Below, in pieces: positions 29,119 through 40,105 of a stretch of DNA of 64,000 nt. Within the stretch, counting starts at the first letter, position 1, and the number at the start of each line of letters is the position of its first letter. The translations under genes and the position numbers were made by a program. Origin of the DNA: Hydrogenophaga sp. (lineage in GTDB: Bacteria; Pseudomonadota; Gammaproteobacteria; Burkholderiales; Burkholderiaceae_C); assembly GCA_018993155.1 (NCBI GenBank), contig JAGKSX010000099.1, positions 16,850-80,849 on the forward strand. Reading direction: 5' to 3'. Below the pieces are notes generated by a model. That model made no database searches. It was not told the DNA's origin and saw nothing but the letters and a program-made list of their open reading frames with translations.

Positions 29119-29277
29119 ATGACCCTCGGTACCATCCTCCTGATCATCCTGGTGCTGATCCTGCTTGGCGTCTTTCCCACTTGGCCGCACAGCCGGGGCT
29201 GGGGTTACGGTCCCAGCGGTGTGCTGGGCGTCGTGCTGGTGATCGTGATCGTGCTGCTGCTCACCGGCAGGTTGTGA
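29119..29277 (+). CDS. DUF3309-type small membrane protein
   Basis: This 52-residue protein reads MTLGTILLIILVLILLGVF, then PTWPHSRGWGYGPSG and a second hydrophobic helix ending LLLTGRL. The two-helix layout with the central W/G/Y-rich turn is that of the DUF3309 family, found in many proteobacteria and of unknown function. An AAGGAAA ribosome-binding site precedes the ATG. It is too short for standard ORF cut-offs. It stands alone, with a terminator-like hairpin after it. Confidence 0.85.
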   Translation: MTLGTILLIILVLILLGVFPTWPHSRGWGYGPSGVLGVVLVIVIVLLLTGRL

Positions 29278-29315
29278 CCTGAGCGTCACCCGCCCCGCGC
29301 GCCGTGCACGCGCGT

Positions 29316-29350
29316 CCTCCGGGTGCCTTGGCCCCGGAGGCTTTCCTGTT
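29316..29350 (+). terminator. intrinsic terminator after the DUF3309 gene
   Basis: CCTCCGGG at 29316-29323 pairs with CCCGGAGG at 29333-29340 around a nine-base loop, and CTTTCCTGTT follows. It separates the small gene from acnA. Confidence 0.6.
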
Positions 29351-29437
29351 CGGCAAGGAATTCATCGCTGTCAGCACGGAATAGCCTGCTCCTGACAGAA
29401 TGGACCGGTGTTTCACCGATTCCGTCAGGAGCCCCAC

Positions 29438-32302
<2,865 letters not shown>

Positions 32303-32357
32303 GCCCGATGCCGCAACGCGGCATGATGTGTTTTCGTTCTGCCCTTCGGGAGTCGCC

Positions 32358-33287
32358 ATGCGAAAGCCTGCCTTGTACAGCCCGTCCACCCGCCCCGGGG
32401 TGCCGAAGGCGGGCGCGCAAGGCGCCGAGGCGGCCGTGGAGCAGGCCGACACCCCGGTGGCTCCCTCCCCGCGCCGCAGCCGCTGGCGGGCCGCCGCCGC
32501 CCGCTGGGCGGCCAGCCCGCGGATCATGTGGTCGGCCCTGGCCCTGCTCGCGGCCCTGCTGGCCGCCAGCGCCTGGCAGGGCAGCGCGAACGGGCCCAAG
32601 GCGCTGACGCAGAAGGACATCGACGCGGCCGTGCTGCGCACCCTCACCACCCAGAGCATCCCGTCCAAGGCCGCGCGCGCGGCGGAGAAGATCCGCCCCG
32701 CCGTGGTGCGCGTCATGTCCTACGGCAAGGACAAGAAGGGCGAGGAGCAGGAAATGGGGGTGGGCACGGGCGTGGTGATCGTCGACAAGGGCATCATCCT
32801 GACCAACCTGCACGTGGTGCAGCACGCGCAGACCATCAAGCTGGTGTTCGCCGACGGCACCGAATCCGGCGCCAGCATCACCGGCGTGCAGGCCCAGAAC
32901 GACCTGGCCGTGCTGCAGGCCCACACCATCCCCGACGACCTGATCGCCGCCACCATGCGCTCCACCGGCGACCTCGTGCCCGGCGACGAGGTGGTCGCGG
33001 TGGGCTTTCCCTTCGGGATCGGCCCCTCCACCTCGTCGGGCGTCATCTCGGGTTTCGACCGCGCCTTCAAGTCGCCCGAGGGCGAGCAGGAGATTGGCAA
33101 CCTGATCCAGTTCGACGCCGCGGCCAACCCCGGCAACTCGGGCGGCCCGCTGGTCACCATGGACGGCGAGGTGGTCGGCATCGTCACCGGCATCCTCAAC
33201 CCGACCAGCCACCGCACCTTCCTTGGCATCGGTTTTGCAGTGCCGATCGAGAGCGCCGCCAGCGCCGCCGGTCTGCCCCCGTTTTGA
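32358..33287 (+). CDS. membrane-anchored S1C trypsin-like serine protease
   Basis: The 309-residue protein starts with a basic Pro-rich cytoplasmic segment and a membrane helix at about residues 57-75, so the protease domain is periplasmic. The triad is visible: ILTNLHVVQ (His), AQNDLAVLQ (Asp) and NPGNSGGPLV (Ser), as in DegP/DegQ. No PDZ domain follows, so it is a short HtrA-like form ending after the barrel. The ATG at 32358 follows CGGGAG. It lies 56 bases after acnA and before repeat copy B. Confidence 0.9.
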   Translation: MRKPALYSPSTRPGVPKAGAQGAEAAVEQADTPVAPSPRRSRWRAAAARWAASPRIMWSALALLAALLAASAWQGSANGPKALTQKDIDAAVLRTLTTQSIPSKAARAAEKIRPAVVRVMSYGKDKKGEEQEMGVGTGVVIVDKGIILTNLHVVQHAQTIKLVFADGTESGASITGVQAQNDLAVLQAHTIPDDLIAATMRSTGDLVPGDEVVAVGFPFGIGPSTSSGVISGFDRAFKSPEGEQEIGNLIQFDAAANPGNSGGPLVTMDGEVVGIVTGILNPTSHRTFLGIGFAVPIESAASAAGLPPF

Positions 33288-33292
33288 CATGA

Positions 33293-33408
33293 GCACCCCC
33301 GCCGCACTTCGCGCGACCCCCTCGGGGGGCAACACCAGCGGCCTGGCAAAGCCAGTTCCGCGGTGTTTCTGGCAGACATCCCTTTGCGCCCGCTGATGGG
33401 CGTTGTTT
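33293..33408 (+). repeat. dispersed intergenic repeat, copy B
   Basis: This copy sits between the S1C protease and the MoxR gene. It shows CACCCCCGCCGCACTTCGCGC, a CCCCCTCGGGGGG hairpin, GGCCTGGCAAAGCCAG and a tail ending TGGGCGTTGTTT. That tail also ends copy D. Confidence 0.75.
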
Positions 33409-33428
33409 AACAACCTGGAGAGCGTTCC

Positions 33429-34430
33429 ATGGACCAAAGCACCGCCCCCGACACCGCCCAGCTCATGGAGCAGATCCTGTACGAGGTCAAGCGCGTGGTG
33501 GTCGGGCAGGACCGGTTCCTCGAACGTGTCATGGTCGCCATGCTGGCCCAGGGCCACCTGCTGGTCGAAGGCGTGCCCGGCCTGGCCAAGACCCTCACGG
33601 TCAAGACGCTGGCCAACGTCGTGCAGGGCCGCTTCAAGCGCATCCAGTTCACACCCGACCTGGTGCCCGCCGACCTCGTGGGCACGCGCATCTACAACCA
33701 GAAGACCGGCGATTTCAGCACCTCGCTGGGCCCCGTGTTCGCCAACCTGCTGCTGGCCGACGAAATCAACCGCGCGCCCGCCAAGGTGCAGAGCGCGCTG
33801 CTGGAGGTGATGCAGGAGCGCCAGGTGACCATCGCTGGCGACACACACAAAGTGCCCAACCCTTTCCTCGTGATGGCCACGCAGAACCCGATCGAAACCG
33901 AAGGCACCTACCCGCTGCCCGAGGCGCAGGTCGACCGCTTCATGATGAAGGTGATGGTGGACTACCCGACGGACGAGGAAGAGTTCGTCATCGTCGAGCG
34001 CGTCACCGGTCCGGCCGTCAACGTCAACGCGGTGGCCACCACCGACCAGCTCGCCGCGCTGCAGGCGCAATGCCGGCAGGTGTACGTGGACCCCTCGCTC
34101 GTGCAGTACGCCGTCAAGCTGGTCTCGGCCACGCGCACGCCCGAGAAGCACGGTATCAAGGACATGGCGCACCTCATCACCTTCGGCGCCAGCCCGCGCG
34201 CCACCATCGGCCTGGTGGAAGGTGCGCGCGCCCTGGCCATGCTGCGCGGGCGCAACTACGCGCTGCCCGAGGACATGACCGACCTCGTGCCGGACGTGCT
34301 TCGCCACCGCGTGGTGCTCTCCTATGAAGGTTTGTCCGAAGGCCTGACCAGCGAAACCCTGATCGGCCGCATCATGAAACACATTCCTGCGCCCGCCCGG
34401 CCGCTGGAGCACGAGAAAAAGGTGGCCTGA
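33429..34430 (+). CDS. MoxR-family AAA+ ATPase
   Basis: MoxR ATPases act as chaperones that, with DUF58 and VWA proteins, help assemble metal-containing or envelope complexes. Walker A is GVPGLAKTLT near residues 44-53; Walker B is LLADEINRAPAKVQSALLEVMQE, typical of the MoxR group; ATQNPIETEGTYPLPEAQ is sensor 1 and its flank. Length 333 is normal. It starts a three-gene set with DUF58 and BatA-like proteins, although repeat copy C lies between it and the DUF58 gene. Confidence 0.95.
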   Translation: MDQSTAPDTAQLMEQILYEVKRVVVGQDRFLERVMVAMLAQGHLLVEGVPGLAKTLTVKTLANVVQGRFKRIQFTPDLVPADLVGTRIYNQKTGDFSTSLGPVFANLLLADEINRAPAKVQSALLEVMQERQVTIAGDTHKVPNPFLVMATQNPIETEGTYPLPEAQVDRFMMKVMVDYPTDEEEFVIVERVTGPAVNVNAVATTDQLAALQAQCRQVYVDPSLVQYAVKLVSATRTPEKHGIKDMAHLITFGASPRATIGLVEGARALAMLRGRNYALPEDMTDLVPDVLRHRVVLSYEGLSEGLTSETLIGRIMKHIPAPARPLEHEKKVA

Positions 34431-34440
34431 GATGATGAGC

Positions 34441-34526
34441 CACCCCCTGCGCCGCCTTCGGCGTCTCCCCCCTGGAAGGGGGGCGGCACCTGAGGCCCGG
34501 CAAAGCCGGTTCCTCGGTACCACTGG
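34441..34526 (+). repeat. dispersed intergenic repeat, copy C
   Basis: This copy lies between moxR and the DUF58 gene. It reads CACCCCCTGCGCCGCCTTCG, then a CCCCCTGGAAGGGGGGCGGC hairpin, GGCCCGGCAAAGCCGG and TTCCTCGGTACCACTGG. It is the cleanest match to copy A. Confidence 0.78.
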
Positions 34527-34555
34527 ATGGGGCCATCGCGCTCCGGGAGGCTGAC

Positions 34556-35623
34556 ATGCTGGGCCGGCTGTTTCGCAAACGTGATGAGACAGCTTCGGCT
34601 GCTGCCACCGCCACGCCGGTTGCGCGACGGGCCGAGGCGCTGCTGCGCCGGCTCGAATGGACCGTGCTGCGCCGGCTCGACGGCCTGCTGCAGGGCGACC
34701 ACCGCACCCTCATGCGCGGCTCCGGCCTCGACCTCGCCGACCTGCGCGAGTACCAGCACCACGACGACGTGCGCCACATCGACTGGAACGTCACCGCGCG
34801 CCTGCAGACGCCGCACGTGCGCGTGTTCACCGAAGACCGCGAGATGGCCGCCTGGTTCCTGCTCGACCTCAGCCCCTCGGTGGACTTCGGCTCGGGCGAG
34901 CAGCGCAAAAGTCAGGTGCTGCTGGACTTCACCGCCGTGCTCGCGCGCCTGATCGGCCGCCACGGCAACCGCGTGGGCGCCGTGCTCTACGGCTCGCGCG
35001 GCCAGCCCGTGGTGGACGCGGTGCTGCCCGCGCGCGGCGGCCGCACCCAGGTGCTGCGGCTCATGCAGATGGTGCTGCAGCCGCCGGTGCACGCCCAGGC
35101 GAAGAACGGCGTGACCCAGCTCGCCGACCTGCTCAAGGCCGCCGTGCACACGGTGCGCCAGCGCGCCACCGTCTTCGTGGTGTCCGACTTCATCAGCGAG
35201 CCCGGCTGGGAGAAACCCCTGGGCGAACTCGCGCGCCGGCACGACGTGGTCGCCGTGCGCCTGCTCGACCCGCTGGAACTCGACCTGCCCGACCTCGGCC
35301 TGATCCCGATCCGCGATGCCGAGACCGGCGAACAGCTCCTGGTGGACACCCACGACGCCGGCTTTCGCCAGCGCTTCGCGCGCATCGCCGCGCAGCGCGA
35401 GGCGCAGCTGCGCGAAAGCCTGAGCCGCGCCGGCGTCGACACCCTGGAGCTGTCCACCGACGACGACCTGGCCGAGGCCGTGCTGCGCTTCATCGACCTG
35501 CGCAAGCGCCGCCTGCGCGAGACGCGCAACGGCACCGGCGCACGCCCTGTGCCCACCCAGTTGCCTACCCGGGACCGCCGCAGCTTCAGCGGCGTCCCAC
35601 GCGAAGGAGCCCGTCCATCATGA
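34556..35623 (+). CDS. DUF58 domain-containing protein
   Basis: The 355-residue protein contains the DUF58 core (GSGLDLADLREYQHHDDVRH, then IDWNVTARLQTPHVRVFTED) near residues 55-95, followed by a vWA-like fold (WFLLDLSPSVDFG and VFVVSDFIS). Such proteins are partners of MoxR ATPases. It lacks clear membrane helices. Its stop overlaps the VWA gene by four bases. The exact client of the set is unknown. Confidence 0.92.
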   Translation: MLGRLFRKRDETASAAATATPVARRAEALLRRLEWTVLRRLDGLLQGDHRTLMRGSGLDLADLREYQHHDDVRHIDWNVTARLQTPHVRVFTEDREMAAWFLLDLSPSVDFGSGEQRKSQVLLDFTAVLARLIGRHGNRVGAVLYGSRGQPVVDAVLPARGGRTQVLRLMQMVLQPPVHAQAKNGVTQLADLLKAAVHTVRQRATVFVVSDFISEPGWEKPLGELARRHDVVAVRLLDPLELDLPDLGLIPIRDAETGEQLLVDTHDAGFRQRFARIAAQREAQLRESLSRAGVDTLELSTDDDLAEAVLRFIDLRKRRLRETRNGTGARPVPTQLPTRDRRSFSGVPREGARPS

Positions 35624-36687
35624 ACAGCTGGCCTGTCACCTTTCTCTGGCCGCAGTTGCTGTGGTTGCTGCTCGCGCTGCCGCTGCTGGTGCTGCTCTAC
35701 GTGTGGCTGCTGCGAAGGCGCAAGCAGGCCGCGCTGCGCTACGCGAGCCTGTCCATCGTGCGCGAGGCCATGGGCAAGGGCCCGGGCTGGCGCCGCCACG
35801 TGCCCCCGGTGCTGCTGCTGCTGGCCATCGGCATCATGCTGCTGGCCTCGGCGCGGCCCATGGCCACCATCGTGCTGCCCTCGACCCAGCAGACCATCAT
35901 CCTGGCGATGGACGTCTCGGGCAGCATGCGCGCCGAAGACGTCAAGCCCAACCGCCTGGTGGCCTCGCAGAACGCGGCCAAGGCTTTCCTGGCCGAACTG
36001 CCGCGCCATGTGAAGGTCGGCATCGTTGCCTTCGCAGGCTCGGCGCAGGTGGTGCAGCCCGTCACGCTCAGCCGCGAAGACCTGGTCGCCGCGATCGACA
36101 AGTTCCAGCTGCAGCGCGCCACCGCCATCGGCAGCGCCATCGTGGTCTCGCTCTCCGAGCTGTTCCCTGAGCAGCGCATCAACCTCGGCGACATGACCTA
36201 CAGCCGCAACACCGATCCGTTCGCGCCCAAGGGCCGCTCGCTCGACCAGCCCAAGCCCGACGAGAAGACCTTCACGCCGGTGGCTCCGGGCTCCTACACC
36301 TCGGCCGCGATCATCCTGCTCACCGACGGCCAGCGCACCACCGGTGTGGACACCGCCGAGGCCGCGAAGATGGCGGCCGAGCGCGGGGTGCGCGTCTACA
36401 CCGTGGGCGTGGGCACGGTGGACGGCGAGATCATCGGCTTCGAAGGCTGGTCCATGCGCGTGCGGCTCGACGAGGACAGCCTCAAGGAAGTGGCGCGCGC
36501 CACGCAGGCCGAGTACTACTACGCCGGCACCGCCGAGAACCTCAAGAAGGTCTACGAGACCCTGAGCTCGCGGCTGACGGTGGAGAAGAAGGAAACCGAA
36601 ATCTCCGGCCTGCTGGCCCTGGCCGCCTCGCTGCTCGCGCTGCTGTCGGCGGGCCTGTCCGTGCTCTGGTTCAACCGCATCCTCTGA
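35620..36687 (+). CDS. BatA-like VWA domain membrane protein
   Basis: The 355-residue protein has two N-terminal membrane helices (about residues 8-28 and 60-78), a periplasmic vWA domain and a C-terminal helix (about 325-348). The MIDAS motif is MDVSGSM near residue 104, with the later AIILLTDGQR. In aerotolerance (Bat)-type operons such proteins pair with MoxR and DUF58. Here only three genes are present and the BatB/TPR partners are missing. The ATG at 35620 overlaps the DUF58 stop. Confidence 0.92.
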   Translation: MNSWPVTFLWPQLLWLLLALPLLVLLYVWLLRRRKQAALRYASLSIVREAMGKGPGWRRHVPPVLLLLAIGIMLLASARPMATIVLPSTQQTIILAMDVSGSMRAEDVKPNRLVASQNAAKAFLAELPRHVKVGIVAFAGSAQVVQPVTLSREDLVAAIDKFQLQRATAIGSAIVVSLSELFPEQRINLGDMTYSRNTDPFAPKGRSLDQPKPDEKTFTPVAPGSYTSAAIILLTDGQRTTGVDTAEAAKMAAERGVRVYTVGVGTVDGEIIGFEGWSMRVRLDEDSLKEVARATQAEYYYAGTAENLKKVYETLSSRLTVEKKETEISGLLALAASLLALLSAGLSVLWFNRIL

Positions 36688-37033
36688 ACGCCGAGGGCAC
36701 GCGCCGGCACGGGGTGCAGCGGCCCGCGCGTCGGCGCGCCACGAAGAAGGCCTGAACGGCGAACCGTTCGGGCCACCGGCTGCGCCTGCAGTCCCGGCGC
36801 TGAGCGCCTCCCATTTCCCCTCCATCACACCGCGCCGTCGGCATGAGGCGCAGGCCTCTGCGCGCGCGTTGACGCCCCATCACCGGCCGTCGCATCGGGG
36901 AAAACACTTATCTCACGATCGAGACAAGTATCAAAAAAGATACTAGTATCAAAACATAGAAGAGATGTCGAACCTCGCCGAGACCTTGCGGCGATGTCCC
37001 GTGCAACGAAAGCCCTGCGGGGTGGAGACTCAA
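36688..37033. other. intergenic region upstream of the orotate-type operon
   Basis: No convincing gene is present in these 346 bases. The left 200 bases are GC-rich with no recognised element. The right part turns AT-rich (36,901-36,960) and contains the palindromes listed separately. A short ATG-led frame at 36965 merely extends the transporter and lacks proper ribosome-binding spacing. Confidence 0.6.
36911..36954. promoter_or_regulatory. operator-like palindromes upstream of the MFS gene
   Basis: TCTC-N6-GAGA lies at 36911-36924. GTATC-N6-GATAC lies at 36928-36943 with AAAAAA as spacer. GATAC-TA-GTATC at 36939-36950 overlaps it, and GTATCAAAA continues to 36954. The two six-base-spaced palindromes are 18 bases apart, centre to centre. 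This is the only AT-rich patch in the region and is the best candidate binding site for the XRE regulator encoded in the operon. Confidence 0.6.
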
Positions 37034-38245
37034 ATGAGCAAGAAGGATGCGGTGGATGGCTACAGCTGGAAAGCCCTGGCAGGCTCGGCGGTGGGCTATG
37101 CGATGGATGGATTCGACCTGCTGATCCTGGGCTTCATGCTCAGCGCGATCTCGGCCGAGCTGCAACTGACGCCCAGCCAGGCCGGGTCGCTGGTGACCTG
37201 GACCCTGGTGGGCGCGGTCTTCGGCGGCATCGTCTTCGGGGCGCTGAGCGATCGGTACGGGCGCATCCGGGTGCTCACCTGGACCATCGTGCTGTTCGCC
37301 GTCTTCACCGGCCTGTGCGCATTCGCGCAGGGCTACTGGGACTTGCTGATCTACCGCACGATCGCGGGCATCGGCCTGGGCGGGGAGTTCGGCATCGGCA
37401 TGGCGCTGGCGGCCGAGGCCTGGCCCGCCAAACACCGCGCGCGCGTGTCCTCGTACGTGGCGCTGGGCTGGCAATGTGGCGTGCTCGGCGCCGCCTTGCT
37501 GACGCCCTTGCTCCTGCCCGTCATCGGCTGGCGTGGCATGTTCCTGGTGGGGGTGCTGCCCGCCTTGGTGGCCTGGGTGATCCGCAACAAGCTGCATGAG
37601 CCCGAGGTGTTCGTGCGCAGTGCCGCCAAGACGGCGTCGAAGGGGCAGGCTTTCAGGTTGCTGGTGAAGGACAAGGCGACCGCGAAGATCAGCGCGGGCA
37701 TCGTGGTGCTGTGCTCGGTGCAGAACTTCGGCTACTACGGCATCATGATCTGGATGCCCAGCTTTCTGGCCAGGCAGCTCGGGTTCAACCTCACCAAGTC
37801 GGCCCTGTGGACCTCGGTGACCATCCTCGGGATGATGGCCGGCATCTTCATCTTCGGCCAGCTGGCCGATCGCATCGGCCGCAAGCCCAGCTTCCTGCTG
37901 TTCCAGGCAGGCGCCGTGGTCATGGTGCTGTTCTATTCGCAACTGACCGATCCCATCCAGATGTTGTGGGCGGGTGCCGTGCTGGGCATGTTCGTGAACG
38001 GCATGCTGGGCGGCTACGGTGCGCTGATGTCGGAGGCCTACCCGACGGAGGCCCGTGCCACGGCGCAGAACGTGCTGTTCAACATCGGCCGCGGCGTGGG
38101 TGGGTTCGGGCCCGTGGTCGTGGGGGCACTGGTGAGCGCCTATTCGTTCCAGATCGCCATCGCCTTGCTGGCGGCCATCTACCTGCTGGACATGGTGGCC
38201 ACGGTGTTCCTCATTCCCGAACTCAAGGGCAAGGAACTGGAATGA
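37034..38245 (+). CDS. MFS transporter, proposed orotate/dihydroorotate importer
   Basis: The 403-residue protein has 12 predicted helices and the major facilitator motif GALSDRYGRIRVL between helices 2 and 3, with a second copy (GQLADRIGRKPS) in the second half. DGFDLLILGFML in helix 1 is typical of the aromatic acid/H+ and lactate/H+ symporter groups, which carry small carboxylates. The ATG at 37034 follows GGTGGAG at 37021-37027, preferred over 36965. It overlaps pyrK by ATGA. Orotate as substrate is inferred from the genes that follow. Confidence 0.9.
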   Translation: MSKKDAVDGYSWKALAGSAVGYAMDGFDLLILGFMLSAISAELQLTPSQAGSLVTWTLVGAVFGGIVFGALSDRYGRIRVLTWTIVLFAVFTGLCAFAQGYWDLLIYRTIAGIGLGGEFGIGMALAAEAWPAKHRARVSSYVALGWQCGVLGAALLTPLLLPVIGWRGMFLVGVLPALVAWVIRNKLHEPEVFVRSAAKTASKGQAFRLLVKDKATAKISAGIVVLCSVQNFGYYGIMIWMPSFLARQLGFNLTKSALWTSVTILGMMAGIFIFGQLADRIGRKPSFLLFQAGAVVMVLFYSQLTDPIQMLWAGAVLGMFVNGMLGGYGALMSEAYPTEARATAQNVLFNIGRGVGGFGPVVVGALVSAYSFQIAIALLAAIYLLDMVATVFLIPELKGKELE

Positions 38246-39141
38246 CCGAAGCGCTCCAGCGTCTCCCGGCCGCACCGCGAGCCTGCGCCACCCTGACCGA
38301 GCGCGCCTGCTTCCAGCGCAATGCCGAGGCGGTGGCCTCGCACCGCTGCGAAGTGGTGGAGCACCGTTGGGTCAACGACCGCTACAAGTACCTCCGGCTC
38401 ACCGCCGAGGTGGATCTCGCGGCCATCACCCGGCCCGGGCAGTTCTACCAGCTCAAGTGCCCGTCGACCGACGACATGAAGCCTTTCCTGCTGCGGCCGA
38501 TGAGCGTCTATGGCGTCGGCCCCGCTCCCGGCACCGTCGAATTCCTCTACAACGTGACCGGCCTGGGTACGAAGGCCCTGGCGACCCTGGCCGTGGGTGG
38601 ACAGATGGACATCGTCGGCCCCCTGGGCAACACCTTCGTGCTGGACGCCAGCGTCCGGCGCATCCTGGTGGTGGCGCGGGGTGTCGGCCTGGCCACCATG
38701 GCGCCCTTGCTGCAACTGGCGGCGCGCTCGGGCATCGCCATCACGGCGGTGATGTCGGCACGCGCACCCAAGGACCTGATGCGCGACGAATTCCTGCGCG
38801 GCGCGCAGGCCGATGTGCACGTGGTCCATGACAGCGATGGCAGCTCGTCGGTCGAGGCGGTCGAGGCCCTGGTGCGTCGGCTGATGGACGCGCAGCACCA
38901 CGATGTGGTCTACACCTGTGGATCGCACCGCCTGCTCATGTTGCTGCAGCAGGTGCTGAAGGACTATCCGCAGACGCGCGGTGAAGTCGCCATGGAACAG
39001 CGAATGGCCTGTGGCATGGGGGTCTGCCTCTCCTGTGTGCGGCTGTTCGACCACGGCGGCGACAAGCGGTTCCTGCGCGTCTGCCGCGAAGGCCCGGTGT
39101 TCTCGATCGATCAGGTGGTGGGGGAGGTGGAGTTTGGCTGA
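38242..39141 (+). CDS. pyrK: dihydroorotate dehydrogenase electron-transfer subunit PyrK
   Basis: PyrK carries FAD and [2Fe-2S] and couples class 1B PyrD to NAD(H). The ferredoxin-reductase-like FAD site has LLRPMSVYG near residues 80-88, and a nucleotide-binding region follows (ILVVARGVGLATMAPLL). The cluster motif is complete: Cys257-x4-Cys262-x2-Cys265-x15-Cys281 (ACGMGVCLSC, then CREGPVF). At 299 residues it is longer than the usual 230-280 because of an N-terminal extension. The ATG at 38242 overlaps the transporter stop, and pyrD overlaps its end. An NAD-linked PyrDK in a betaproteobacterium, whose biosynthetic PyrD is normally the quinone-linked class 2 enzyme, points to catabolism. 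Confidence 0.9.
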   Translation: MTEALQRLPAAPRACATLTERACFQRNAEAVASHRCEVVEHRWVNDRYKYLRLTAEVDLAAITRPGQFYQLKCPSTDDMKPFLLRPMSVYGVGPAPGTVEFLYNVTGLGTKALATLAVGGQMDIVGPLGNTFVLDASVRRILVVARGVGLATMAPLLQLAARSGIAITAVMSARAPKDLMRDEFLRGAQADVHVVHDSDGSSSVEAVEALVRRLMDAQHHDVVYTCGSHRLLMLLQQVLKDYPQTRGEVAMEQRMACGMGVCLSCVRLFDHGGDKRFLRVCREGPVFSIDQVVGEVEFG

Positions 39142-40084
39142 TCTCCATGTCAAAGTGGGCGACGTCGTGCTGCGCAACCCTGTCATGCCCGCCTCCGGCT
39201 GCTTCGCGATCGAGTACGCCGAAGCGCTGGACTTCAACCGCCTGGGCGCGCTGGTGATCAAGAGCGTCTCGCCGAAACCGCGCGCGGGCAACCCCACGCC
39301 GCGGGTGACCGAAACCCACGGCGGCATGATGAACTCGATTGGCATCCCGAGCAAAGGCCTGGAACACTACCGGCGCGAAGTGCTGCCGCCCTACACGCGG
39401 TTCGACACACCGGTCGTCGTGTCCATCTCGGCCGACACGGTGGACGAGTTCGCGCAGGCCATCGAGGAGATGTCGCTGCCGGAGGTCGCCGTGATCGAGG
39501 CGAACATCTCGTGCCCCAACCTGGAGGCCGACGGCATGGCTTTCGCGATGACGCCCGAAACCACCTACAAGGTGGTGAGCGCCATCCGGCGGCGAACCCC
39601 GCATCCGTTCTGGGTCAAGCTCACCCCCAACGCATCGCACATTGCCGCCGTGGCGAAAGCCGCCGAGGAGGCCGGGGCGGATGCCCTGGTGATGGGCAAC
39701 ACGGTGCTGGGCATGTCCATCGACGTCCGCACCCGAAAGCCTAAGCTGGGCAATGTCATGGGGGGCTTGTCCGGACCCGCCATCAAGCCGATTGCCTTGC
39801 GCATGGTGCACCAGTGCTACCGCAGCGTGCGCATCCCGGTCATCGGCTGCGGCGGCATCTCGACCGCCGAGGACGCGGTCGAGTTCATGCTGGCCGGTGC
39901 CAGTGCCGTCCAGGTCGGCACGGCATCGTTCATCGATCCCGGTGCGATGCAGAAGATCATCGACGGTCTTCACGCCTTCTGCGACGAGACCGGCGTGACC
40001 CACATCCGCGAGTTGACCGGCCAGGTCCGGCTGGATCGGCAGCTGTCCGACCGCTGGTTGCGCTTTGCCCAGCAATCGGGTTGA
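39134..40084 (+). CDS. pyrD: dihydroorotate dehydrogenase, class 1B catalytic subunit
   Basis: The FMN barrel interconverts dihydroorotate and orotate; with PyrK it can use NADH to reduce orotate. ANISCPN places the class 1 catalytic cysteine at Cys127, where class 2 enzymes have serine. NPVMPASGCF near residues 14-23, FWVKLTPN and IPVIGCGGISTAEDA are FMN and phosphate-binding blocks. The start is TTG at 39134, chosen because GGGGAGG lies at 39121-39127 and the protein then begins as the family does; this overlaps pyrK by eight bases and gives 316 residues. Confidence 0.92.
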   Translation: MADLHVKVGDVVLRNPVMPASGCFAIEYAEALDFNRLGALVIKSVSPKPRAGNPTPRVTETHGGMMNSIGIPSKGLEHYRREVLPPYTRFDTPVVVSISADTVDEFAQAIEEMSLPEVAVIEANISCPNLEADGMAFAMTPETTYKVVSAIRRRTPHPFWVKLTPNASHIAAVAKAAEEAGADALVMGNTVLGMSIDVRTRKPKLGNVMGGLSGPAIKPIALRMVHQCYRSVRIPVIGCGGISTAEDAVEFMLAGASAVQVGTASFIDPGAMQKIIDGLHAFCDETGVTHIRELTGQVRLDRQLSDRWLRFAQQSG

Positions 40085-40105
40085 TGCCCACCGCCGGCGA
40101 CTTCC

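Noticed and set aside
36965-37033. Upstream ATG at 36965 as the start of the MFS transporter
   Set aside because: It would add 23 residues unlike the family N-terminus, and the purine-rich stretch before it is too close to the ATG. The ATG at 37034 has a well-spaced GGTGGAG.
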